Assembly (NCBI GenBank): GCA_947624305.1
Contig: CANQKC010000006.1
Span: forward strand, 1 to 64,000
Length of the DNA: 64,000 nucleotides
Direction: 5' to 3'
Source: an uncultured Monoglobus sp.
Lineage (GTDB): Bacteria; Bacillota; Clostridia; Monoglobales; Monoglobaceae
Part shown: positions 1-8,808 of the stretch, piece after piece
How positions within the stretch are numbered: position 1 is the first letter of the stretch
Layout: every line of letters starts with the position of its first letter
Program-made: the position numbers and the translations under genes
The notes under the pieces: model-generated
What the model saw: only the letters and a program-made list of their open reading frames with translations
Told to the model about the DNA's origin: nothing
Database searches by the model: none

Positions 1-101
1 AGTGAAATCGCAATTTTCACTCTCCCTGTATACTACTTAATCATTATTAGTCTTTCTTAACTTAATGACATTGGCCTTTCGGCCTTTTTTTATTTTCGTT
101 T

Positions 102-1019
102 CTAAAGCGCCGCGGCAAAAGCCACGATTATCGGCATGGTTATGACCGACAGCAGCGTGGTGATCGAAACGCATGCCGCGGACAGCGTGGTGTCGCCGCC
201 GAACTTCTCGGCAAACATTGTGGTGGCCGCCGCGCATGGCGCCGAGGCCGCGATCACGCAGGCCACCAGGATCGTTCCGCGGATCCCGCACAGGTAAAGC
301 CCGCCGAGCATTATAAGCGGCGATATTATCATCCTCACCAGCATTGATATATACGTTCCCGCGCCTTTTATATTAAATTTGGCCGACGCCAGATGATAGC
401 CGATGACTATCATCGGAAGGGGCGTGTTGAGCGCGGCGATATAGCCGATCGGCTCGGATATAATCTGCGGCAGTTTGATCGACAGCACAAACACCAAAAG
501 TCCCGCTGCCGTGCCGATAATGCCGGGGTTTATAAACGCCTTTTTGAGCGATATGCTTTTGATTCCGCCGTCCATCAGGAACACGCCGTAGGTCCACATC
601 ACGATGTTGAACACCGCGATATAGGTCGCGCCGTAGAAAACTCCGTCAGCGCCCAGCAGCGCGTTCTGGAGCGGCAGCGACATGTAACCGCAGTTTGAGA
701 ACACCGCGCCGAAGCGCAGCACGTTCTCGCGCCGCTTGTCTTTATCATGAACGGCAATGTGCGCGATAACGATTGTCGCTATATGCGACAGCAGCGAGGC
801 GGCGAACGTTATCCCCAATCCCTTGAGCATCGCGGGGTCAAAATCCCGCTGATACGAGTTCACGATAACGCACGGCGTCACTATGTAAAGCATGAAGTCG
901 ATTATGCTTTTCACCGCGCCATCGTTCAGTATCTTCGCCTTGGCGCAGCCGAAGCCCACCGCGATAAGCACGAACAGTATAACGACCTGCGTGCCGACTA
1001 TAAATATATTTTCAGTCAA
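102..1019 (-). CDS. AEC (auxin efflux carrier) family transporter
   Basis: 305 aa, ~10 hydrophobic segments, AEC-like motifs (SNCGYMSLPLQ, ASAPCAAATTMFAEKFGGD). Confidence 0.85.
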   Translation of the reverse strand: MTENIFIVGTQVVILFVLIAVGFGCAKAKILNDGAVKSIIDFMLYIVTPCVIVNSYQRDFDPAMLKGLGITFAASLLSHIATIVIAHIAVHDKDKRRENVLRFGAVFSNCGYMSLPLQNALLGADGVFYGATYIAVFNIVMWTYGVFLMDGGIKSISLKKAFINPGIIGTAAGLLVFVLSIKLPQIISEPIGYIAALNTPLPMIVIGYHLASAKFNIKGAGTYISMLVRMIISPLIMLGGLYLCGIRGTILVACVIAASAPCAAATTMFAEKFGGDTTLSAACVSITTLLSVITMPIIVAFAAAL

Positions 1020-1031
1020 TTCCTATCCCTC

Positions 1032-1874
1032 TCAGTAAAACAGTTTTTTGATTTTTTCGCCGTTTTCAAGCGCCAGATCATAGCCGTATCGGTACACTCC
1101 TTTGATCCTGTCCATATCCTTCTCAAACGAGTCGATCTGCGCCTCCTCGCTCGGGCGCAGGATCACCGCCCTGCCCCGCTTTTCAAGAAACGCGCAGTAT
1201 TCAAGCTGCCTGTTGTAAACGTCGTGCCTCGTCAGTAGCGGCTCTGTGAGATTTGGATATTTTTTGCGATAGAGCCTCGCCGCGAGCTTGTTCGCGTTCG
1301 ACGGAGTTTTGCGGTAGCTCGCGGGCCTCGTCAGCACGATAAGCAGCTTGTCGCAGCCGTCGCGCTCGGCCTGCCGCGCGGGTATCGGGTCGCAGATACC
1401 GCCGTCAAAATACTCCCTGCCCTCGACCTTTATCGGCGGGAACGCCAGAGGCAGCGCGCAGGTCGCCTTTAGCAGCTCGCAGTTTGTCTCGGGGTTCTTC
1501 GCGTCAAGATAAAAAGGCCTGCCGAGCTCCGCGTCGGTCACGCCCGCCTTGACTACGCCCGGGCTGTTATAATATGTGTCATAGTCAAACGGTATCAGCT
1601 CATTCGGCACCGTCTCGTAGATAAACTCAAGCCCGAACATGCTGCGCTCCTTTAAGAAATTTCTCATTCCGATATACCGCTTGTCATGGCGGTAGTTGGT
1701 TATGATCTCAAGATTGCGTCCCTTCTGCCTTGAAACATATGAAACGCCGTCCGCGATCCCCGCCGACACTCCGATAACATACGGAAAGTGAATGTCCATC
1801 TCAAGCAGCGCGTCCATAACGCCGCACGAAAATATCGGACGGAACGTTCCGCCCTCTAAAACCAAGCCCTGCAT
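1032..1874 (-). CDS. Patatin-like phospholipase family protein
   Basis: GVSAG nucleophile elbow and DGG motif (YFDGGICDPIP) in 280 aa ORF starting MQGLVLEGGTFRPIFSCGVMDALL. Confidence 0.88.
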   Translation of the reverse strand: MQGLVLEGGTFRPIFSCGVMDALLEMDIHFPYVIGVSAGIADGVSYVSRQKGRNLEIITNYRHDKRYIGMRNFLKERSMFGLEFIYETVPNELIPFDYDTYYNSPGVVKAGVTDAELGRPFYLDAKNPETNCELLKATCALPLAFPPIKVEGREYFDGGICDPIPARQAERDGCDKLLIVLTRPASYRKTPSNANKLAARLYRKKYPNLTEPLLTRHDVYNRQLEYCAFLEKRGRAVILRPSEEAQIDSFEKDMDRIKGVYRYGYDLALENGEKIKKLFY

Positions 1875-1948
1875 AATATTCCTCTTTTCAAAAATTGTAG
1901 ATCAACATATATAGAATAACATATTTGAGAAAAAATGGCAACAGATTT

Positions 1949-2710
1949 TTATTTTAAAGTTTTGTAAACGCAAACAACCGGCCAGAGCACAAGCGGCGTT
2001 ATAAGAGAAACCGCCGCAGCCGCCGGGAAATACGGCGGAAAGCAATTCTGAATGAGGATACTGTCTAATGCTGTAAAAACCAAACCGGCCAAAGAGTTCA
2101 CCAATATCAGCAGCAGAGACAATACGTTATACTTTAGGCTTTTGACATAAAAACTTATGTGAAATATTGTGACAAAAACAGGCGCCGCCACCGCCGAGTA
2201 TACAAGAAAAACTATCTGCGCCGCGCCGCCCGAATGTATAAAAAACGGTGCAATAAATGTCAGCGCGCAGGGTATCACGCACCATGGAATATACAGATGT
2301 TTATTAAATTCACCGGGCATATTTTTGAGCAGCACGATCCCGAGCCAGCCAAAAAACAATATGGCCGCGGAATAATACGCCGCGATCAAGCAAGGTAAAC
2401 ACTCTGCCAAAATATTCCGATAATTTTCAGCGAAAAAATCATATTTTATTACATAAGACGCAAACTCGACCGCCAACATAAGGATTACAGATACAAAAGT
2501 CAATATTATTCTTTAAGCGCAGGCGCGCTTATCAAACGTAAAATACTTATATCCGACCAAAAGAAGAAAAAACGGCGCTAAAATTCCGCTCATAAAAACA
2601 CAAATGTCAATGTTTTCATAAACATATTCACTTTCAAGGCTTACCAAAACGGCAAGCAGCAGCGCAAACACAACCGGCAGCAAATCAAGAATATAAAACT
2701 TTCGCGCCAT
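1949..2710 (-). pseudogene. Small multi-TM membrane protein frame split by an in-frame TAA (ORFs 2513..2710 and 1949..2503 lie in the same frame)
   Basis: ORF 2513..2710 ends in TAA; the next codons AGA ATA ATA TTG continue in the same frame into ORF 1949..2503, whose apparent start is TTG. Confidence 0.5.
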
Positions 2711-2729
2711 GATCTCACCCCTTTAATAT

Positions 2730-3116
2730 TTAATTATATCGCTCCAAAAAATCCGACACTGTTATAATAAAGGGCTTTTGCGGAAAATGCCTGATGTTTC
2801 CGGTCACCAAAACAGCGCCGCAGAATTTGGCGACCTCGTAAAACTTTTTATCACTTTCATCTATAAACTCATCGCCCGTTCTTTCGGCGACAACCGCGCT
2901 GCCGTATGTTTCGATCAAATCAAGAACCGAGTTGATCTCCCACTCGCTAAAACCGAATTTGGGCCTGCTCAAAACCTCGCGGTATTCCGTCATTATCCTG
3001 TGGTCGTAGCAAATCGTGTGCCGTCCGTTTAAAACCATGCCCAAAATTTCGGCAGGCTTGCCATCGCGGGACCAAAACGCGGAAACAATGACATTTGTAT
3101 CAACAACAATGTTCAT
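2730..3116 (-). CDS. Putative toxin, PIN family (type II TA)
   Basis: MNIVVDTNVIVSAFWSRDGKP... PIN acidic motif; ORF overlaps the upstream antitoxin by 4 nt. Confidence 0.85.
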   Translation of the reverse strand: MNIVVDTNVIVSAFWSRDGKPAEILGMVLNGRHTICYDHRIMTEYREVLSRPKFGFSEWEINSVLDLIETYGSAVVAERTGDEFIDESDKKFYEVAKFCGAVLVTGNIRHFPQKPFIITVSDFLERYN

Positions 3117-3394
3117 TCCCTCTCACCTCTGCGAGCTGCGGCGATCTCAGCCTCGATCTCCTCGTCGGACATATAACCCCGTTCCGCGGCTTTGGCGCGC
3201 ATTGAATTAAAGGCGATCATCGCTCTCGCCTGCCGAACCGCCTTTAATGTTTCCTCAAACGAGCCGTCGGTAATATCCAGCATCAGCGCGGTCGGCTTAC
3301 CGTTGTTGGTAATAACCACCTCTCCGTCCGCGGATAAATTCTCCCAAACGCTTTTCGGAGTAGTTCTCAAATCTCTGACCGAATAAAAATTCAT
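3113..3394 (-). CDS. Phd/YefM-family antitoxin
   Basis: MNFYSVRDLRTTPKSVWENLSADGEVVITNNGKPTALMLDI, Phd/YefM-like; upstream of PIN gene. Confidence 0.85.
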   Translation of the reverse strand: MNFYSVRDLRTTPKSVWENLSADGEVVITNNGKPTALMLDITDGSFEETLKAVRQARAMIAFNSMRAKAAERGYMSDEEIEAEIAAARRGERE

Positions 3395-3411
3395 ATTATC
3401 ACCTCGATAAT

Positions 3412-3440
3412 ATTATACAACATTGTGTCGCAATTGTCAA
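3412..3440 (-). promoter_or_regulatory. Sigma70-type promoter of the Phd/PIN module
   Basis: Minus strand TTGACA (3435-3440), 17 nt spacer, TATAAT (3412-3417). Confidence 0.75.
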
Positions 3441-3477
3441 TAAATAATGTATACGATCGTGTAATTTTTTAAAACTA

Positions 3478-4047
3478 TTATGTTGCAACCCATGTCACAA
3501 ATACGGCTGCTCCGTCCTCGAAGCTTATTCTGATCAATATGTCATCTATTGTTTGATGCCCGGCGTAATAATCATAAACTGTCCGAGCGCCTTGTGTTGA
3601 CACATCGCACGGATCACCGAGAAGGTCTTTGACCTGCCGCTCTGTCATATTCATGACCCGCGGTTCAAGCTCATCAATCATATACAGTCTCAAATCGGGA
3701 TACTCGTTCCAACGCCCAACGTCAAAATGAGATACATGACTCGAAACACCCATAAGAACAAGTGCGCAGAGACATACTGACACAATCGTCGTTACCAACG
3801 CTGTCAGAATTGATTTCCACATTTTTTTAAATTTTTTGCGCAAAGCAAATGGAATAATAAGCGCGGACAAGTATATAAATCCGAATATAACTATTAGCGC
3901 GCCATGAAGATAATGCCAAAGCAAGTCTGAATCCATTAATAATAAAATCGCGCCGCACAACACGAAGATATTAAATGCAATCAATATAAACCCCAAAACA
4001 ATTTCAGCTGCGACTTCCATAACCACATCTTTTTTCATTACACCCAC
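3478..4047 (-). CDS. Uncharacterised membrane protein with C-terminal SmpA/BamE-like segment
   Basis: N-terminal hydrophobic helices; C-terminus VMNMTERQVKDLLGDPCDVSTQGARTVYDYYAG resembles SmpA/OmlA-type repeats. Confidence 0.5.
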   Translation of the reverse strand: MGVMKKDVVMEVAAEIVLGFILIAFNIFVLCGAILLLMDSDLLWHYLHGALIVIFGFIYLSALIIPFALRKKFKKMWKSILTALVTTIVSVCLCALVLMGVSSHVSHFDVGRWNEYPDLRLYMIDELEPRVMNMTERQVKDLLGDPCDVSTQGARTVYDYYAGHQTIDDILIRISFEDGAAVFVTWVAT

Positions 4048-4157
4048 CGCCCTTTTTGTTTTATTTTATAAAACAAAATAAACTTTTTCTCAATTATTTC
4101 TAAACTTTTTATAAAATTTTCAGTAAGAAAAAGTTTGAAAAAATTTAGAAAAAACTC

Positions 4158-4186
4158 TTGACAAAATATTAAAAAGGTATTATACT
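4158..4186 (+). promoter_or_regulatory. Sigma70-type promoter of tRNA-Leu/tRNA-Gln operon
   Basis: TTGACA (4158-4163), 17 nt, TATACT (4181-4186). Confidence 0.8.
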
Positions 4187-4215
4187 ATTAGAGTTGCTTG
4201 ATGAAACAGTGACTT

Positions 4216-4299
4216 GCGAGCATGCTGGAACCGGCAGACAGGCACGTTTGAGGGGCGTGTGCTTATGGCGTGTGGGTTCAAGTCCCACTGCTCGCACCA
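4216..4299 (+). tRNA. tRNA-Leu(GAG)
   Basis: Acceptor GCGAGCA/TGCTCGC, anticodon arm CACGT-TTGAGGG-GCGTG, long variable arm, T arm GTGGG-TTCAAGT-CCCAC, encoded CCA. Confidence 0.93.
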
Positions 4300-4304
4300 T
4301 TTAT

Positions 4305-4378
4305 TGCCTGATTGTGTAAGGGTAGCACGAGTGACTCTGACTCACTTTGTCTGGGTTCGAATCCTAGTCAGGCAGCCA
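4305..4378 (+). tRNA. tRNA-Gln(CTG)
   Basis: Acceptor TGCCTGA/TCAGGCA, anticodon arm AGTGA-CTCTGAC-TCACT, T loop TTCGAAT, GCCA end. Confidence 0.93.
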
Positions 4379-4382
4379 CAAA

Positions 4383-4409
4383 CGCCCGGCGGTTCGCCGG
4401 GCGTTTTTA
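4383..4409 (+). terminator. Rho-independent terminator after tRNA genes
   Basis: CGCCCGGCGGTTCGCCGGGCG followed by TTTTTATTATT. Confidence 0.85.
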
Positions 4410-4431
4410 TTATTTATTTTCGGGTGATATT

Positions 4432-5703
4432 ATGTCGGAAAAGCTCAAACAGAAAACCGTTTCGGCCTGCGCGTACATACGCGTGTTTGCCAAATGGCTC
4501 ATCCTCGCCGTTCTGACCGGCGGTCTGGGCGGCACGGCGATCTCGCTGTTCCGCATCTGCATAACCTATGTGACGGATTTCAGGGACGCGCACAAGCTGA
4601 TAATTCTGCTGCTGCCCGCGGCGGGTCTTTTGATCGTGTTCATATACCGCCTCTGCAAAATGGAAAGCAGCGCGGGAACCAACAGCGTTATAAAGGCGGC
4701 CAGGAACGAGGAAAAGGTTCCGTTCCGTCTGGCGCCGCTGATCTTTATCGCGACAGTCCTGACCCACCTCTTCGGCGGAAGCGTCGGCCGCACCGGAGCC
4801 GCGCTGCAGATCGGAGGCAGCATAGGCGAGCTCACGAAAAAAATCCTGCGCCCCGGCGAGAAAGAGGCACACATCATAATCATGTGCAGCATGAGCGCCG
4901 TGTTCTCGGCGCTGTTCGGAACGCCACTCGCCGCGACCTTCTTTGTGCTTGAGGTCATAACCGTAGGCGTTATCCAGTATTCCGCCTTTATTCCGTGCCT
5001 TCTGGCCTCGGTTCTGGCCTACAAGATCACGCTGCTTTTCGGAATTGAGCCCGCGTTTTACGCGCTCGGCAGCGTTCCCGAGCTTCACCTTGTGATATTC
5101 TTCAAGACAATAGCCCTCGCGATGATATGCGCGGCGGTCAGCATAATATTCTGCGTCGGGATCTACGGCTCCGAAAAAACGATGCGGCGGATATTTAAAA
5201 ACCCGTATATCCGCGTGTTCGCGGGCGGCGCGGTCATCGCCGCGCTCACCTTTATCCTCGGCACGACCGATTATAACGGAACCGGCTCGCAGGTTATCAC
5301 CGCCGCGTTGGAAAACGGAACGGCTGTTCCCTACGCCTTCGCTCTTAAAATTCTGTTCACGGTCATCACGATCGGCGCGGGATTTAAAGGCGGCGAGATA
5401 CTGCCGACGCTTTTCATCGGCGCCACGTTGGGCTGCGTTTTGGGCGGACTGCTTAAGATCGACCCCGGCTTCGCCGCGGCACTCGGAATGATCTCAATGT
5501 TCTGCGGAGTCGTTAACTGCCCGATCGCCTCGATATTTTTCGGAGTCGAGATGTTCGGCTCGGGCGGGATCGTGCTGTTCGCGACGGCGGCCGCGGTGAG
5601 TTACATGATGTCGGGCTACTACGGGCTTTACAGCAGCCAGATAATCGAGTATTCAAAGCTTGACACCGAGCAGATCGATATACATACAAAAAGGAAGTAT
5701 TGA
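4432..5703 (+). CDS. ClC-family chloride channel / antiporter
   Basis: GGSVGRTGAALQ, FKGGEILPTLFIGATLG motifs; start placed at ATG 4432 (MSEKLKQ) because the longer ORF runs into tRNA-Gln. Confidence 0.9.
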   Translation: MSEKLKQKTVSACAYIRVFAKWLILAVLTGGLGGTAISLFRICITYVTDFRDAHKLIILLLPAAGLLIVFIYRLCKMESSAGTNSVIKAARNEEKVPFRLAPLIFIATVLTHLFGGSVGRTGAALQIGGSIGELTKKILRPGEKEAHIIIMCSMSAVFSALFGTPLAATFFVLEVITVGVIQYSAFIPCLLASVLAYKITLLFGIEPAFYALGSVPELHLVIFFKTIALAMICAAVSIIFCVGIYGSEKTMRRIFKNPYIRVFAGGAVIAALTFILGTTDYNGTGSQVITAALENGTAVPYAFALKILFTVITIGAGFKGGEILPTLFIGATLGCVLGGLLKIDPGFAAALGMISMFCGVVNCPIASIFFGVEMFGSGGIVLFATAAAVSYMMSGYYGLYSSQIIEYSKLDTEQIDIHTKRKY

Positions 5704-5730
5704 CAAATCGGTCAATACTTCCTTTATTTT
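5689..5730. terminator. Bidirectional terminator between convergent ClC and GH43 genes
   Basis: AAAAAGGAAGTATTGAC AAATCG GTCAATACTTCCTTTATTTTT. Confidence 0.85.
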
Positions 5731-5737
5731 TATGCTT

Positions 5738-7273
5738 TTATACCACCAGAAAATCCTCAAAGTCGGCATAGCCGCCCTTTTCGCCCACGCATGCGATACA
5801 GGTCTTGGCTCCGACCCATCTGCCCTGAACTATCTCAAACTCGCCGAGCGTGATGAAGTCGCTGCCGTCTATGCTGTATGACACGCGGCCCTTGGCCTCT
5901 TTGCTGTTGGTGCGCGAAATGATCTCGCATCTCAAATACGCCTCTGTGGTTCCGGCGCACTTGTCAACGATCAGTTTTTCGCACTTGGGGCCTTTAAAGT
6001 CGCCCGTACGGAACTCGATCATTCCCTCGTCGGTCAGCGCGACATAGCCGTACTTATAGCCGATAACGCCCAACACCGCCTTGTTTTTGCCGACGCCCTT
6101 GGGAAGCGAGACCTTGGCCGTCACAATCATCGACGGCGCCTGCCAAAGCTGCGTCAGCAGATTGGGAACGTTCCAAAGGTATTTGTCCTCCTCGGTATGC
6201 AGATCCTCGCTGAACAGTCTCAGCCTGCCCTCGTTTTCGAGGGAGTACCATTCCTCGCGCGGGTTGCACTGCCACTGCCACTGAAGGCCGAGCTTGCCGC
6301 CCTTGAAATCGTCCGAAGTCGGGATAGTGCTTATCGGATAGGTCTTGCCGACATCGGGCTTTTTGCAGCGCATCACGGGCTGGCCGCACAGGCCGCTGTC
6401 GATATTCTCGCCCATAACCGGCCATCCGTCGATCCACTTGACCGGCTGAAGATGTATGATCCTGCCGATAACCTCCAGATCCTGGAAATGCATGAACCAG
6501 CTCTCGCCGTTTTCAAGCTCCACAAGGCCGCCCTGGTGCGGGCCGTTGATGTCGGTCTTGCCCTGACGCAAAACGATATGGTCCTCATACGGGCCGTAAA
6601 CGTTCTTGCTGCGCAGCGCCACCTGCCAGCCGGTGGGAACGCCGCCCGCCGGAGACAGAACATAGTACATGCCGTCACGCTTATAGAATTTGGGGCCCTC
6701 AATAACGGGCTGGCTGACCGTGCCGTTAAATATGATCTTGTCCTCGCCGATCACCTTGGTGCCGTCCCATGACATTTCGCAGACCGCCAGATGGCTCTTG
6801 ATGCCACAACGGCTGTTGGCGTAGCCGTGAACGATGTAGGCCTTGCCGTCATCGTCCCACAGCGGGCAGGTGTCGATCAGGCCTACGCCCTCCTTGACCA
6901 GAACCAGATCAGACCACTCGCCGTAAGGATCGTCGGTGCAGGTCATGAATATTCCCAGATCCGGGTCGCCGTAGTAGATATAGAACTTGCCCTCGTGATA
7001 ACGTATCGCGGGAGCCCACACGCCGCAGCCGTGGACCGGCTTGTTATAGCGGTCGGGCTGTTTTTTGACCGCGTAATTGATGATCTCCCAGTTGATCAGG
7101 TCCTTTGAATGAAGCACCGGCAGACCGGGAGTGTATGTAAAGCTGGACGCGGTCATATAGAAATCCTCGCCGACCCTTATAACGTCCGGATCGGAATAGT
7201 CGGCGTAAAGAATGGGATTTTTAAAGGTTCCGTCGCCCAGATCAGCGATCCATTTTCCTTCAACTCTGTTCAT
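5738..7273 (-). CDS. Glycoside hydrolase family 43 (beta-xylosidase / arabinofuranosidase-like), no signal peptide
   Basis: NPILYADYSDPDVIRVGEDFYMTASSF, C-terminal ConA-like domain. Confidence 0.92.
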   Translation of the reverse strand: MNRVEGKWIADLGDGTFKNPILYADYSDPDVIRVGEDFYMTASSFTYTPGLPVLHSKDLINWEIINYAVKKQPDRYNKPVHGCGVWAPAIRYHEGKFYIYYGDPDLGIFMTCTDDPYGEWSDLVLVKEGVGLIDTCPLWDDDGKAYIVHGYANSRCGIKSHLAVCEMSWDGTKVIGEDKIIFNGTVSQPVIEGPKFYKRDGMYYVLSPAGGVPTGWQVALRSKNVYGPYEDHIVLRQGKTDINGPHQGGLVELENGESWFMHFQDLEVIGRIIHLQPVKWIDGWPVMGENIDSGLCGQPVMRCKKPDVGKTYPISTIPTSDDFKGGKLGLQWQWQCNPREEWYSLENEGRLRLFSEDLHTEEDKYLWNVPNLLTQLWQAPSMIVTAKVSLPKGVGKNKAVLGVIGYKYGYVALTDEGMIEFRTGDFKGPKCEKLIVDKCAGTTEAYLRCEIISRTNSKEAKGRVSYSIDGSDFITLGEFEIVQGRWVGAKTCIACVGEKGGYADFEDFLVV

Positions 7274-7376
7274 AATGTCCTCCTAACATAGTAATTAGTG
7301 ATTAGCGAATAGCGATTAGAATTGTCGCAATCCCCTTCCCGATAACAAATCGGGAAGGGGAAACAACATATTATTT

Positions 7377-8792
7377 TTAAAGCACTACTCCGTCTTTGAA
7401 GATCGAGATCTCGCGGTAGCCGTTCTTCTCATTATTGGTCTGCTGTCCGTTCGCTATGTCGATAACAAAGTTCAGCAGATCCTGCGTGAGGACTTCGCCC
7501 TCCACAATGGGGCCCGCGTTGAAGTCGATCCAATGAGGCTTGCGCTCGGCAAGGCCCGAATTTGACGAGATCTTTATCGTGGGAACCGGAGCGCCCACCG
7601 GAGTGCCGCGGCCCGTCGTGAACAGAACCATATGGCAGCCCGAGGCAGTCAGATTGGTCACGGCCACAATATCGTTGCCGGGGCCGGTCAGCAGGTTAAG
7701 ACCCTGCTTCTTGACATGCTCGCCGATTTGTATAACGTCAACAACCTCGCCTGTGCCGCTCTTTTGAACGCAGCCGAGCGACTTATCCTCAAGAGTGGTA
7801 ATTCCGCCCTTTTTGTTGCCGGGCGAAGGATTTTCATAAACGACCTGATTGTGGCGCATGAAATATTCCTTAAAGTTGTTGATAAGATCGACAACCTTGT
7901 GGAATGTCTCCTCATCGCGGCACCTGTTCATCAGCAGCGTCTCGGCGCCGAACATCTCGGGCACCTCGGTCAGTATCGTACTGCCGCCGTGAGCGATAAG
8001 CAGGTCGGAGAACTGACCGACCAGCGGATTGGCCGTGAGGCCCGAAAATCCGTCGCTGCCGCCGCACTTGAGGCCGACAACCAGCTTTGAGATGTCGCAT
8101 GGCGTTCTCTCAAACTTCTGCGCGTACTCAACCAGCTCGCCGATGAGCTTGAGGCCCTGCTCAAGCTCGTCGTCGTATTCCTGTGTTGACATGAATTTTA
8201 CTCTGTCGGGGTTATACTCGCCGAGAACCTCTTTGAATACCGGGATATTGTTGTTCTCGCAGCCGAGGCCCAGAACCAGTACGCCCGCGGCGTTGGGGTG
8301 GTTGACCAACCCTTTTAATATCGCCTGCGTGGTTTTCTGGTCGTCGCCGAGCTGTGAGCAGCCGAAGGGGTGAACGAAGGTAAACACGCCGTCGGTCCTG
8401 CCCGCGTATTTCTCGTTCGCGAGCTTCGCCAGCTTCTCGGAGGTCTTGTTGATGCAGCCCACGGTGTTGACTATCCATATCTCGTTGCGGATGCCCACGC
8501 TGCCGTCGTCGCGGACATAACCGTTAAACGTCAGCTTATCGTCCGCCTTTTTTACAGCGCAGTCAACGGGCTCATACTTATACTCAAGTATGCCGCTTAA
8601 ATTGGTCTTGATGTTGTGGGTGTGCACATGCTCGCCCGCCTTGATATCCTCCAAGGCGTGGCCTATCGGATAACCGTATTTTATAATGTTCTCGCCCTTT
8701 TTGATGTCGCGGATGGCTGTCTTGTGGCCGTCGTACTCGCCGCCCACGTTTACCTCCACGTTGTCAAGGGGGCTTATCTTGATTTTTGCCAT
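7377..8792 (-). CDS. uxaA: Altronate dehydratase (UxaA family, SAF domain fused)
   Basis: N-terminal SAF-like region, GYVRDDGSVGIRNEIWIVNTVGCINKTSEKLA, CGGSDGFSGLTANP. Confidence 0.92.
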   Translation of the reverse strand: MAKIKISPLDNVEVNVGGEYDGHKTAIRDIKKGENIIKYGYPIGHALEDIKAGEHVHTHNIKTNLSGILEYKYEPVDCAVKKADDKLTFNGYVRDDGSVGIRNEIWIVNTVGCINKTSEKLAKLANEKYAGRTDGVFTFVHPFGCSQLGDDQKTTQAILKGLVNHPNAAGVLVLGLGCENNNIPVFKEVLGEYNPDRVKFMSTQEYDDELEQGLKLIGELVEYAQKFERTPCDISKLVVGLKCGGSDGFSGLTANPLVGQFSDLLIAHGGSTILTEVPEMFGAETLLMNRCRDEETFHKVVDLINNFKEYFMRHNQVVYENPSPGNKKGGITTLEDKSLGCVQKSGTGEVVDVIQIGEHVKKQGLNLLTGPGNDIVAVTNLTASGCHMVLFTTGRGTPVGAPVPTIKISSNSGLAERKPHWIDFNAGPIVEGEVLTQDLLNFVIDIANGQQTNNEKNGYREISIFKDGVVL

Positions 8793-8808
8793 GTTTTCGC
8801 CCTCCCGA

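Noticed and set aside
72-95. GGCCTTTCGGCC + T-tract as a terminator
   Set aside because: Only a 4-bp stem and would serve a + strand gene outside the window; not enough support.
4312-4431. N-terminal extension of ClC ORF
   Set aside because: Would translate through tRNA-Gln and its terminator; ATG at 4432 is the plausible start.
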